From: Ferroacidibacillus organovorans | GTDB taxonomy: Bacteria; Bacillota; Bacilli; Alicyclobacillales; SLC66 | Direction of reading: 5' to 3' | Length of the DNA stretch: 64,000 nucleotides | Assembly (NCBI RefSeq): GCF_001642725.1 | Contig: NZ_LSUQ01000005.1 | Location: 1-64,000 of the forward strand | Shown: one piece after another, positions 1 to 9,099 of the stretch | How the letters are laid out: the number at the start of each line of letters is the position of its first letter | Position numbering within the stretch: the first letter of the stretch is position 1 | Program-made: the position numbers and the translations under genes | Notes under the pieces: generated by a model | Told to the model about the DNA's origin: nothing | Database searches by the model: none | What the model saw: only the letters and a program-made list of their open reading frames with translations

Positions 1-67
1 CAGTTAAGCCCTCCAGCGCCGATGGTACTTGGACCGCAGGGTCCTGGGAGAGTAGGACGTTGCCAGA
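1..67 (+). rRNA. rrf: 5S ribosomal RNA, 3' part (cut by window edge)
   Basis: The first bases match the conserved 3' half of bacterial 5S rRNA: the CAGTTAAGC segment, the AGCGCCGATGGTA helix and the GAGAGTAGGACG segment, closing with TTGCCAG. The 5' half lies outside the window. A rho-independent terminator follows at once, so this is the end of an rRNA operon. An rRNA operon next to yaaC and guaB is also the B. subtilis arrangement (rrnO). The exact 3' end is uncertain by a few bases. Confidence 0.93.
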
Positions 68-73
68 CAACGC

Positions 74-99
74 GCGACACCTCACGGTGTCGCTTTTTT
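74..99 (+). terminator. rRNA operon terminator overlapping the yaaC stop
   Basis: Perfect 8-bp stem GCGACACC (74-81) / GGTGTCGC (86-93) with a TCAC loop and six Ts (94-99). The loop contains the yaaC stop codon read from the other strand (82-84), and the T tract and 3' arm are the last yaaC codons, so one sequence ends the rRNA transcript and encodes the YaaC C-terminus. Confidence 0.9.
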
Positions 100-1098
100 C
101 ATATGGATGCACCCAAGGATCTGGTTAGCCAGATAATTTGGAAACTCGTGCAGGACTAATGTACATAATCGCTTCATCATCAGAGTTTCAACTGATGATT
201 CTTCTCCGACGAGAGAAATCCATTCTTCTGCTTCATAGCGAGCGATCATGCTTGCGTGAAAAAGTAAACACGTCCAGATGAATGGTTCTGGTAGAAGGGG
301 AATTTCATGGTGAATTGCCGGTGGGATAAATACGAAGTTGATCGTTTTTGTATCCCCGTCTGTTCGCTTACAACGTAGCGGGTGATCCATCATCCGTAAC
401 GTGGGCTCTCCCGTCATCCATACGTTTTGCACGAACTGAACTTCTGTCTGAGGCGTTTCACATCGTTCGCTGGTTCGGTCTTGTGTAAAAAGTATCTTAA
501 TTTCCTCGTGAGTCATCTGGCACCGTCTAGGCAAATCTGCGGCGAGGTTTAACTTGGTTTGAGAGACAGTACACTTCGATGTTCGCCGAGAACGGTTCAT
601 GATTAGTTGTAAATCGTCCACCTCTGGAATACAACCCCACAATTCATCGATTTTAAAGGAGTAATCTTGGTCAAATCTTGAGAGATGTTTCAGATTTTCC
701 GGATTAAAGGTCATCAGCCAATCAAGCATGGCTCCTCTGCGCTTTAAATAAATGCGATCACGCCAATACTCATGGTTTGTTGATTTCTTTCGCGCTGTAC
801 TTAAACCGTGTTGCGTGGAGTTTGTTGTTTTCGTTGTTCTGTGATGGAGTAGAACAAGGACTTTTGTATAGTTGAGAATTCCGTAGTAGAGAAGCAGTGG
901 CCGAAGCGCGAGTGTCCCCCTCTCTGCTTGGACAAAATAGGTTCTGCCCATCCTTAGCAAAGAGGACAGACGATAAGATACATCCATGCGCTCTTCAGGT
1001 TTAATACGTTCATTATCTTTTAAAAATGCACGGGCGCCTGCAGGCAACTCCAAGGTAGAAAGCAGATCGGGAAGCTCGTAAGGAACATTTGAATTCAT
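82..1098 (-). CDS. yaaC: YaaC-like protein
   Basis: A 338-residue protein resembling the YaaC family (B. subtilis YaaC is 315 aa), whose function is unknown. Identification rests on sequence character and on position: YaaC lies between an rRNA operon and guaB on the opposite strand, as in B. subtilis. The open frame extends upstream to 1206, but the ATG at 1098, giving an N-terminus of MNSNVPYELPDLL, fits best; the upstream part would run through the guaB promoter and start region. The last codons (Met-Lys-Lys-Ala-Thr-Pro-stop) lie inside the 5S terminator. No catalytic motif was recognised. Confidence 0.85.
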   Translation of the reverse strand: MNSNVPYELPDLLSTLELPAGARAFLKDNERIKPEERMDVSYRLSSLLRMGRTYFVQAERGTLALRPLLLYYGILNYTKVLVLLHHRTTKTTNSTQHGLSTARKKSTNHEYWRDRIYLKRRGAMLDWLMTFNPENLKHLSRFDQDYSFKIDELWGCIPEVDDLQLIMNRSRRTSKCTVSQTKLNLAADLPRRCQMTHEEIKILFTQDRTSERCETPQTEVQFVQNVWMTGEPTLRMMDHPLRCKRTDGDTKTINFVFIPPAIHHEIPLLPEPFIWTCLLFHASMIARYEAEEWISLVGEESSVETLMMKRLCTLVLHEFPNYLANQILGCIHMKKATP

Positions 1099-1102
1099 AC
1101 GG

Positions 1103-1131
1103 TTGACACCACTCCATACGCTCGTTAGACT
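1103..1131 (+). promoter_or_regulatory. sigma-A promoter of guaB
   Basis: TTGACA (1103-1108), a 17-base spacer and TAGACT (1126-1131) lie just upstream of guaB and inside the gap to the divergent yaaC start. The predicted leader is only about 50 bases, too short for a purine riboswitch. Confidence 0.7.
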
Positions 1132-1140
1132 TACTCGTAA

Positions 1141-2652
<1,512 letters not shown>

Positions 2653-2719
2653 TCATCTGAGGAGCAGATCGGCGTATTCTACATTATTGTTATGATGAAA
2701 CGTAACAGGGGCGTGTAGA

Positions 2720-3448
2720 ATGGAGATCTTTGCACACCGAGGGGCGAGCGCGCATGCGCCTGAAAATACGATGGCCGCATTTGTGGCAGCCTATGATCAA
2801 CGCGCAGATGCTATCGAACTGGATGTTCACGTTGCGGCGGATGGGACAATCGTTGTCATTCACGATGACACGGTTCAGCGTACGACGCAAGGAACAGGCG
2901 CTGTTGCGCAACTCACCTATGATCAGTTAAGGCGATTGGATGCAGGTTCTATCTTTGGAGCGTCCTTTCGCGGTGAACGCATTCCGACACTCGCAGAAGT
3001 ACTTGACTTTGTCAGGAGCACCTCGATGCGAGTAAATATTGAAGTAAAGGGAGCGAATTTGTCAGAGGAGCGGTTGCTTCAACTGATTCGCGATCACGAT
3101 ATGATAGAGCGCACGATCGTCTCATCGTTTTCCTGGAATGTGTTGCGAAAGATGCAGGCTGTTGATTCGGGTGTACAGGTTGCGCCTCTTTGTACCGAGT
3201 TTCACGTTTTGACGCCAGATGAGGCGTATGCGCGAGGTTTTCAGGCGATTCATCCCCATCTCCGCAGTCTGTCTCCTATGTACATTCGCAGGGCCATTGA
3301 TCTGGGAGTATCGCTTCGTCCGTATACGGTCAATCGCACAGAAGATGTGTCTGCACTGTTTCGCCTGGGGACGCATGCGATTATTACGGATGATCCGTTG
3401 AGGGCGCGCCGTATCGTTCAACAGATGCGCTCCGGAGACCGTAGATGA
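2720..3448 (+). CDS. Glycerophosphodiester phosphodiesterase
   Basis: A 242-residue GDPD-family enzyme, expected to hydrolyse glycerophosphodiesters to glycerol-3-phosphate and an alcohol. It begins with the family signature AHRGASAHAPENT, followed by the metal-binding ELDVH and a conserved HDD. There is no signal peptide, so it is probably cytoplasmic (UgpQ-like). An AGGGG ribosome site precedes ATG 2720. It lies 67 bases after guaB and upstream of pdxS, where B. subtilis carries the cell-wall carboxypeptidase gene dacA. Confidence 0.92.
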   Translation: MEIFAHRGASAHAPENTMAAFVAAYDQRADAIELDVHVAADGTIVVIHDDTVQRTTQGTGAVAQLTYDQLRRLDAGSIFGASFRGERIPTLAEVLDFVRSTSMRVNIEVKGANLSEERLLQLIRDHDMIERTIVSSFSWNVLRKMQAVDSGVQVAPLCTEFHVLTPDEAYARGFQAIHPHLRSLSPMYIRRAIDLGVSLRPYTVNRTEDVSALFRLGTHAIITDDPLRARRIVQQMRSGDRR

Positions 3449-3450
3449 TG

Positions 3451-3459
3451 TGCTATACT
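3451..3459 (+). promoter_or_regulatory. Extended -10 promoter of pdxST
   Basis: TG-C-TATACT (3451-3459) is an extended -10 element about 70 bases before pdxS. No good -35 is visible, which is tolerated by extended -10 promoters. Confidence 0.45.
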
Positions 3460-3527
3460 CTAGTCAATGGGTTGCACCAAAGAGATAATGGAAGAAATAA
3501 AAGTTGACGGAGAGGTAGGAATTACTT

Positions 3528-4412
3528 ATGACTGTAATTGGATCAGATCGCGTCAAGCGAGGAATGGCGCAAATGCAAAAAAACGGCGTCATTATGGACG
3601 TCATCAACGCGGAACAGGCGCGCATTGCTGAGGCGGCGGGGGCAGTTGCCGTCATGGCGTTGGAGCGGGTTCCGAGTGACATTCGCGCTGCAGGTGGAGT
3701 CGCTCGCATGGCGGATCCGACCATCGTTGAAGAGGTCATGAAGTCAGTTTCGATTCCCGTCATGGCAAAGTGTCGCATTGGGCATATCGTCGAGGCGCGC
3801 ATTCTTGAAGCGATGGCCGTTGACTACATTGACGAGAGTGAAGTTTTGACACCGGCTGATGACAAATTTCATATCAATAAGCGAGATTTCACGGTTCCAT
3901 TTGTCTGTGGCGCGCGCGATCTTGGTGAAGCGTTACGACGAATTGCAGAAGGGGCCTCGATGCTTCGTACAAAAGGCGAACCCGGTACGGGGAATATCAT
4001 TGAAGCAGTGAAACACATTCGCACGATGCGCGCTCAAATTCGCAAAGTAACCGCGATGTCAGAAGATGAACTCGTTGCCGAATCTAAAGCGATCGGTGCA
4101 CCTTATGAACTCTTGCTTGAGATTCATCAAACGGGTGAGCTCCCTGTCGTGAATTTTGCGGCGGGCGGCGTTGCAACACCGGCAGATGCAGCGCTCATGA
4201 TGGAGCTTGGGTCGGATGGCGTATTTGTCGGTTCCGGAATTTTCAAATCGGAGAACCCCGAGAAATTTGCGCGTGCCGTGGTTGAGGCGACGATGAATTT
4301 CCAGGATTACGACCTTCTTGTGCGTCTCTCAAAGGATCTTGGAACACCGATGAAGGGGATCGAATTGTCTACGCTTGCTAATAATGAGCGTATGGCTGAA
4401 CGCGGTTGGTGA
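3528..4412 (+). CDS. pdxS: Pyridoxal 5'-phosphate synthase, synthase subunit
   Basis: Makes PLP from ribose-5-phosphate, glyceraldehyde-3-phosphate and ammonia supplied by PdxT. The 294 residues match the family length. The two catalytic lysines are visible: K81 (in MAKCRIGH) and K149 (in RTKGEPGTG), the same numbers as in B. subtilis. The C-terminal phosphate loop [12 protein letters not shown] is intact. A GGAGAGGTAGGA region supplies the ribosome site. pdxT follows seven bases after the stop, so the two subunits are cotranscribed. Confidence 0.98.
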   Translation: MTVIGSDRVKRGMAQMQKNGVIMDVINAEQARIAEAAGAVAVMALERVPSDIRAAGGVARMADPTIVEEVMKSVSIPVMAKCRIGHIVEARILEAMAVDYIDESEVLTPADDKFHINKRDFTVPFVCGARDLGEALRRIAEGASMLRTKGEPGTGNIIEAVKHIRTMRAQIRKVTAMSEDELVAESKAIGAPYELLLEIHQTGELPVVNFAAGGVATPADAALMMELGSDGVFVGSGIFKSENPEKFARAVVEATMNFQDYDLLVRLSKDLGTPMKGIELSTLANNERMAERGW

Positions 4413-4419
4413 TTGCCTG

Positions 4420-5007
4420 ATGGAACGTGTAGGAGTACTAAACGTGCAAGGAGCGGTTCGCGAACACGCGGATCATCTACGACGTGTAGGCAGTGAGGTT
4501 GTGCTTGTCAAACATCCAGAAGACCTTCAGGTGATTGATGGGCTGATTATTCCGGGTGGAGAAAGCACGACGATTGGTAAGCTGATTCGCAAATATGAGC
4601 TCTATGACGGCATTCGGGAACGCATCGAAGATGGGATGCCGGTCTTTGGGACATGTGCGGGATTGATTCTTCTAGCAAAGAAGATTGAGGGCAGCGATGA
4701 AGCGCATCTCGCCGTGATGGACACGGTGGTTGATCGCAATAGTTTCGGGCGGCAGCGAGAGTCGTTTGAGGCGAATCTGCCGATTTCTGAGATTGATGGG
4801 GAGGCGTTTCCATGCGTCTTCATTCGGGCACCTCATATTGTTTCGGCAGGATCTGACGTGAGCGTGCTGGCCACATACGGAGAAAAAATCGTGGCGGCAC
4901 GCCAAGGCAATCGACTGGCAACTGCGTTTCACCCGGAACTCTCCGATGATTTGCGCATGCACGCGTATTTTCTAGATATGGTTCGGGGATCAAGCCAACC
5001 TGATTAA
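4420..5007 (+). CDS. pdxT: Pyridoxal 5'-phosphate synthase, glutaminase subunit
   Basis: Hydrolyses glutamine and channels ammonia to PdxS. The 195-residue protein has the class I glutamine amidotransferase features GGESTT, a nucleophile cysteine at residue 79 in GTCAGL, and the FHPE histidine-glutamate pair near the C-terminus. ATG 4420 is preferred over the in-frame ATG at 4375, which lies inside pdxS; the chosen start gives the family N-terminus (ERVGVLNVQGAVREH). Confidence 0.97.
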   Translation: MERVGVLNVQGAVREHADHLRRVGSEVVLVKHPEDLQVIDGLIIPGGESTTIGKLIRKYELYDGIRERIEDGMPVFGTCAGLILLAKKIEGSDEAHLAVMDTVVDRNSFGRQRESFEANLPISEIDGEAFPCVFIRAPHIVSAGSDVSVLATYGEKIVAARQGNRLATAFHPELSDDLRMHAYFLDMVRGSSQPD

Positions 5008-5037
5008 GCTATAAAGAAGAGTAGAGAATAGCGATGA

Positions 5038-5063
5038 AGAGGCAGCCGTGAGGCTGCCTCTTT
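5038..5063 (+). terminator. Hairpin after pdxT, probable terminator
   Basis: A 10-bp stem AGAGGCAGCC (5038-5047) / GGCTGCCTCT (5052-5061) with a GTGA loop. The T tail is short (TTT), so termination may be partial. The region before serS is too short for a T-box leader. Confidence 0.6.
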
Positions 5064-5138
5064 GGCGGGAATTGCCCGTCACCCGGGAGTATGGTATCTT
5101 TTGGGCATTGGATATTGATAAACATGGGAGTGGTTTTT

Positions 5139-6437
5139 GTGTTGGATGCGAAGCTTTTGCGACAAAACCCGGATCGAATGCGACAGGCATTGTCAAGAAG
5201 GCGCGAGTCACAGGAAACCATCGATATGTTTGAGCAATTTTTAGATGAAGATCGAAAATGGCGAGAATATGTTGCGGAAACAGAACAGCTAAAGGCAAAT
5301 CGAAATGCGGTTACTCAACAGGTGGCACAAGCAAAAAGAAATGGTGAAGATGCACAGTCGTTGATTGAAAAGATGCGTTTGGTGGGCGATCAAATTCAGG
5401 CGTTGGATGCGCAAATTCGGGAATCAGAGCAAGTCATTGAGGACTGTCTCTTGAGATTGCCCAATCTCCCCCATGACAGTGTCCCAGAAGGCGCAAGTGA
5501 AGAGGAGAATCCCGAACTTCGTCGACACGGTGAGGCTCCAGTTTTTTCATTTGAACCAAAGAACCACTGGGATCTTGGTCAACTTTTAGGCATTCTCGAC
5601 TTTGAGCGTGCGGCAAAGGTGAGTGGTTCTCGTTTCGTTATCTATAAAGGATTGGGAGCGCGTTTAGAGCGTGCTCTGATGAATTTCATGATTGACATGC
5701 AGGCGGGGCGCGGTTATGAAGAAGTGTGGCCGCCTTATCTGGTCAATCGTGCAAGCATGGTTGGGACGGGAAATTTGCCGAAGTTTGAAGACGATGTTTT
5801 TCGCGTCGCGGATGAGGACTTTTACCTCATTCCAACAGCCGAAGTTCCTGTGACGAACCTCCACCGGGATGAGATTCTTGCGCTGGAAATGCTGCCGATT
5901 AACTATGCTGGATTCAGTTCGAGCTTTCGCTCAGAGGCAGGTTCATCTGGTCGCGACACACGTGGGCTTATTCGGCTGCACCAATTTCAAAAAGTCGAAC
6001 TGGTGAAATTTACGACCCCTGAGAGCTCTTATGATGCGCTTGAGGCGATCGTAGAGGATGCAGAAGCCGTGCTGCGCGCGCTTCGACTCCCTTATCGCGT
6101 GATCGAAATTTGCACAGGTGATCTAGGTTTTAAAGAGACAAAAAAGTACGATCTTGAGGTGTGGCTCCCTGGAGCAAAGATGTATCGCGAAATTTCTTCC
6201 TGTAGTAATTTCGAAGATTTTCAGGCGCGAAGAGCAAACATTCGCTTTCGCCGAACGGAGAAGAGCAAGCCTGAGTTTGTTCACACGTTAAACGGATCAG
6301 CGCTAGCGCTTGGGCGAACCATGGCGGCGATTCTTGAGAACTATCAGGAAGCAGATGGAACGATCCGCGTACCAGAGGTATTGATTCCTTATATGGGCGG
6401 CGTGACGCGTATGGGCTACGCCAATGAGCGTATCTAG
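5139..6437 (+). CDS. serS: Serine--tRNA ligase
   Basis: Charges tRNA-Ser with serine. The 432-residue protein has the N-terminal helical arm (roughly residues 30-100) that grips the long variable arm of tRNA-Ser, class II motif 2 (FRSEAGSSG with the following RLHQFQKVE) and motif 3 ([15 protein letters not shown]). GTG 5139 is chosen because it follows GGGAGTGG at good spacing and gives the family N-terminus [10 protein letters not shown]; the open frame extends further upstream to 5091. A weak TTGCCC-N17-TATCTT at 5072-5100 might be its promoter. Confidence 0.97.
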   Translation: MLDAKLLRQNPDRMRQALSRRRESQETIDMFEQFLDEDRKWREYVAETEQLKANRNAVTQQVAQAKRNGEDAQSLIEKMRLVGDQIQALDAQIRESEQVIEDCLLRLPNLPHDSVPEGASEEENPELRRHGEAPVFSFEPKNHWDLGQLLGILDFERAAKVSGSRFVIYKGLGARLERALMNFMIDMQAGRGYEEVWPPYLVNRASMVGTGNLPKFEDDVFRVADEDFYLIPTAEVPVTNLHRDEILALEMLPINYAGFSSSFRSEAGSSGRDTRGLIRLHQFQKVELVKFTTPESSYDALEAIVEDAEAVLRALRLPYRVIEICTGDLGFKETKKYDLEVWLPGAKMYREISSCSNFEDFQARRANIRFRRTEKSKPEFVHTLNGSALALGRTMAAILENYQEADGTIRVPEVLIPYMGGVTRMGYANERI

Positions 6438-6737
6438 ATGAATACGGCGTTCGCGCTCTGGGTGGCGGCTGATGGGGTGCTTCTCGTGTGTTTGTGGATA
6501 CAGCACCAGGTGATGGCTGTGTCCGCCTTTCAACGTTCGGCAATCATCAGCGGTTTTTTTTTCCTCGTTTCTATGATTGGATTGCTCGCTATGCCTGCTC
6601 GTTCAGGTATAGCGATCGCAGTTGTCTTCCAGTCACTGGGATGGATCTTTACGTTTGCCATCACGTTGCGTGCACTAAAGCAGCGGCGTAAAGGATCAGG
6701 TTCATCTGTCAAGACAGGAAAAGGTTTGAATAGGTAG
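6438..6737 (+). CDS. Small membrane protein of unknown function
   Basis: A 99-residue protein starting at the base after the serS stop codon. Three hydrophobic segments (about residues 5-24, 32-52 and 57-77) and a basic, lysine- and arginine-rich tail suggest three membrane spans with the tail in the cytoplasm. Not recognised as a known family. The tight junction with serS suggests translational coupling, although the ribosome site inside serS is weak. Confidence 0.55.
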   Translation: MNTAFALWVAADGVLLVCLWIQHQVMAVSAFQRSAIISGFFFLVSMIGLLAMPARSGIAIAVVFQSLGWIFTFAITLRALKQRRKGSGSSVKTGKGLNR

Positions 6738-6830
6738 GCGCGGATTCTTTCCTTGAGTCATATAGTGTCGTATCGAGACGGATTCGCTTTGTGCTGACCG
6801 TCTACGCACAGATCAAGGGGAGACGCAACC

Positions 6831-7493
6831 GTGCCAGAAGATCGCAAGCTCCGCGTTAATTCAACAAAATCCTCTCAAAAACAACCTGTGACGCTGGCGG
6901 CTGGCACCAAGAAACAGCCAGCCAAAAAACGTCGCCCGCGCCCACACGCGACGCGTGCGGATCACGTTACAGCAGCGTCTACGGATGTGGCCGAACCGAT
7001 GCAAATGGAATCTCCTGCCGCAACCCGCTTGACGCTTCGCATGATGTTGCCGGAGGATGAAGCTGTCGTCACGCGTGTCACTCAGGAAGAACTAAGCGGC
7101 ATTTATCGAGAGAGTTATGGAAACGATCTCGATATGAGCATGGTGATGCAATACATCCAAAGCGCGCAGACGCGCATGATTTTGGTGAATGACCAGGTCG
7201 CGGGCTATGTAAGCTACGTCGCGGATGATTTTGGGCGCATGAATGTTGGCTCACTTGTCATTGGCAAAGGGCACCAAGGCCACGGGTACGGTACGCGCAT
7301 CATGAAATATTTGGAGCAAGAGGCGCGCGCGATGGGGATGAATGAGATCGAAGTGTTCATCCAAGGAACGAACACGCGCAGTCAAGCGTTTGTGCAACGA
7401 TTGGGTTATGTACAAGTTCAGTCGAATCAACCGCAGACGATTGTAATGATAAAGACATTACGTACTACGGGTGAAGCACAACCACCACAGTGA
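6831..7493 (+). CDS. GNAT acetyltransferase with basic N-terminal extension
   Basis: A 220-residue GNAT-fold protein. Residues 1 to about 60 are rich in Lys, Arg, Ala, Thr and Pro and look disordered. The catalytic fold follows, including an acetyl-CoA-binding loop around GKGHQGHGYGTRIMKYLE and a C-terminal AFVQRLGY segment typical of the superfamily. GTG 6831 follows AAGGGGAG. The substrate cannot be read from the sequence. The basic tail may bind nucleic acid or ribosomes (inference). A strong terminator follows. Confidence 0.8.
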   Translation: MPEDRKLRVNSTKSSQKQPVTLAAGTKKQPAKKRRPRPHATRADHVTAASTDVAEPMQMESPAATRLTLRMMLPEDEAVVTRVTQEELSGIYRESYGNDLDMSMVMQYIQSAQTRMILVNDQVAGYVSYVADDFGRMNVGSLVIGKGHQGHGYGTRIMKYLEQEARAMGMNEIEVFIQGTNTRSQAFVQRLGYVQVQSNQPQTIVMIKTLRTTGEAQPPQ

Positions 7494-7508
7494 AAATGTG
7501 CGTTGGGT

Positions 7509-7545
7509 AAAGGTTAGGCACGTTAAGGTGCCTAACCTTTATTTT
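7509..7545 (+). terminator. Strong terminator between convergent genes
   Basis: Perfect 13-bp stem (7509-7521 with 7528-7540), six-base loop, then ATTTTT. It ends the acetyltransferase transcript and sits against the stop codon of the convergent gene. Confidence 0.9.
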
Positions 7546-7850
7546 TACCAGTACCACCAAGGGCTGAGAGCTGAGATTGCGAGGAATGGCAGGAAGAAAA
7601 ACGGCCAGAAGACTTGCTCAAATGATTCTGACTCACCGTGATGGATTGCGCTTACAGCGTCTGCGGATGGTAAATTATCCTGATCATTTTGACGGATTGA
7701 AACGGTGCGAGCGCCGTTTGTATTCATCTGACGTAGGTGGATACCGTCTGCCGTCACATGATGGATGACCCCATAATGAGCCCGTCCGTAGGCGTGAACG
7801 CAAACGGGTTGGCCGTAGAGTGAACGCGCTTGATGATACAGCGGATGCAT
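7545..7850 (-). CDS. Small hypothetical protein with hydrophobic aromatic tail
   Basis: A 101-residue protein. The N-terminal part (HPLYHQARSLYGQPV, then a short segment rich in His, Gly and Val) looks like a small beta-rich domain. The C-terminal 20 residues are strongly hydrophobic and aromatic (Phe/Pro/Trp/Tyr, ending WWYW), suggesting membrane association. The start is well supported by GGGGAGGTG upstream of the ATG at 7850. I recall similar small proteins in other spore formers but cannot name the family or assign a role. Confidence 0.75.
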   Translation of the reverse strand: MHPLYHQARSLYGQPVCVHAYGRAHYGVIHHVTADGIHLRQMNTNGARTVSIRQNDQDNLPSADAVSAIHHGESESFEQVFWPFFFLPFLAISALSPWWYW

Positions 7851-8003
7851 GCGTATAACACCTCCCCATGCGAATTGAACGTCTTACACCGTCAATCAAT
7901 GCGACATTCGGGGCAAATGGAAGGTACAAACGCTGATTCATTGCGAACTCGATGTTGATTTGCAAGTGCATGGGCTGTGAGTGGGACTGGTTGAAAGTGT
8001 ATT

Positions 8004-8031
8004 TTGAGGTTGAATTGAACTGTGGTATTCT
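8004..8031 (+). promoter_or_regulatory. Promoter of tRNA-Arg
   Basis: TTGAGG (8004-8009), 16-base spacer, TATTCT (8026-8031), with an upstream TG giving an extended -10. It ends 16 bases before the tRNA. Confidence 0.6.
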
Positions 8032-8047
8032 AAGATTTATGGAACAT

Positions 8048-8126
8048 GCACCCGTAGCTCAGGTGGATAGAGCGGTGGTTTCCTAAACCACGTCTTGCGG
8101 GGGTTCGAGTCCCTCCGGGTGCGCCA
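8048..8126 (+). tRNA. tRNA-Arg (anticodon CCT)
   Basis: Acceptor stem GCACCCG/CGGGTGC, D stem GCTC/GAGC, anticodon stem GTGGT/ACCAC with loop TTCCTAA (anticodon 8082-8084), T arm with loop TTCGAGT, discriminator G and encoded CCA. It decodes AGG. The segment between anticodon and T stems is seven bases, slightly longer than the usual four to five, making the gene 79 bases. Confidence 0.95.
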
Positions 8127-8137
8127 AAAAGTACAAT

Positions 8138-8180
8138 AAAAGCGGCTTCCAGAGATCTGGGTAGCCGCTTTTATTAATTT
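8138..8180 (+). terminator. Terminator between tRNA-Arg and the convergent aldolase gene
   Basis: AAAAGCGGCT (8138-8147) pairs with AGCCGCTTTT (8163-8172), and an inner CCAGA/TCTGG pairing extends the hairpin. T-rich flanks on both strands make it potentially bidirectional. Confidence 0.85.
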
Positions 8181-8198
8181 TACTCCCGAAAAAAGTGA

Positions 8199-8864
8199 TT
8201 AAGCTTTGGCAGATGCAAATTCACGTTTGCGCTCTTCGATTTGTCTGAAGGCTTGCTCTGGCAAAGGCTTCTCGCCACCAATAAGGCGAGCGTGAAGAAT
8301 CAACTCTGCCGCTTCATCGAGCGTAGCTAGCAATTGCGCAGTTTCTGAAGGCGTGTTGCTAAAGGCGAGTACGCCGTGGTTGGCTAGAAGAACGGCTGAA
8401 ACGCCAGAATTTTTTTCGACGGCGTTGACAATTCCTTGTACAGAGGCGTCAGAACCCCGCGGAGCCCAGGCGATGACAGGTGTAGGTTCGGTCACGCCAA
8501 AGCGCATGAGTGGTTCGTAGACCACGGGAATGGGTTCGTGTGCGATCGCAAATGCGGTAGCGTGCGGTGCGTGGGTGTGGATGATTCCGCCCACAGTTGG
8601 ACGGGCTCGATAAACAGCGGCATGCATTTGAATGATTTCCGCCTGTGTGGGCATAACTTCGCCTTCGAGAACCGTACCGTCTGTTCGAATGACAGCAAAA
8701 CTATCCTCATCGAGACTGGCAACATTACCGCCGCGTGTCATCAACATGGTATCTTCACTTAGACGAGCAGACAGATTGGCGTGGTGACCGCGAAACATCA
8801 GCCCAGCATCCCTCAACGAAATGGCCGCTTGAATAATCGCTTGTTTTGCTTCTTTGACATCCAT
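8199..8864 (-). CDS. Class II aldolase/adducin family protein
   Basis: A 221-residue zinc-dependent aldolase-fold protein related to L-fuculose-phosphate aldolase and L-ribulose-5-phosphate 4-epimerase. Visible features are the phosphate-binding segment HHANLSARL, the acidic residue in QAEIIQMH, the zinc-binding HTHAPHA and a further zinc histidine in ANHG. The substrate is not deducible; sugar phosphate cleavage, or a step of methionine salvage, is possible. GGGGGTG lies upstream of the ATG at 8864. It appears monocistronic, with its own promoter and palindrome upstream. Confidence 0.87.
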   Translation of the reverse strand: MDVKEAKQAIIQAAISLRDAGLMFRGHHANLSARLSEDTMLMTRGGNVASLDEDSFAVIRTDGTVLEGEVMPTQAEIIQMHAAVYRARPTVGGIIHTHAPHATAFAIAHEPIPVVYEPLMRFGVTEPTPVIAWAPRGSDASVQGIVNAVEKNSGVSAVLLANHGVLAFSNTPSETAQLLATLDEAAELILHARLIGGEKPLPEQAFRQIEERKREFASAKA

Positions 8865-8898
8865 CGTTAAACACCCCCGTAGGTATTGTGGATCTATA

Positions 8899-8930
8899 CT
8901 GTATTATACAGCATAATGCGTTTGACGCAA
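8899..8930 (-). promoter_or_regulatory. Promoter with operator-like palindrome for the aldolase gene
   Basis: On the reverse strand TTGCGT (8925-8930), 16-base spacer and a perfect TATAAT (8903-8908). The -10 sits inside the palindrome CTGTAT-T-ATACAG (8899-8911), so a repressor bound there would block initiation. The regulator is unknown. Confidence 0.55.
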
Positions 8931-9025
8931 GAGGTTGGAAAACCGCGGGCGGGAACATTCGGGATTTTGGAATAGAGCACAGGGTATAGTTTATGAGTGT
9001 GCCTTTGTCGTATTATGTCGAAATT

Positions 9026-9056
9026 GGTTGTATCACATACAACCGTATGCTATGTT
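9026..9056 (+). promoter_or_regulatory. Promoter and overlapping palindrome of the chemoreceptor gene
   Basis: TTGTAT (9028-9033), 17-base spacer, extended -10 TGC-TATGTT (ending 9056). A perfect inverted repeat GGTTGTAT-N3-ATACAACC (9026-9044) covers the -35. A second AT-rich inverted repeat, CTTTATAT (9059-9066) / ATATAAAG (9076-9083), lies in the leader. Confidence 0.5.
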
Positions 9057-9099
9057 AACTTTATATCTATTTTAAATATAAAGTAAGGGGTTACATAGT

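Noticed and set aside
5008-5138. T-box riboswitch before serS
   Set aside because: The gap is only about 130 bases and shows a simple hairpin, with no T-box sequence or specifier stem.
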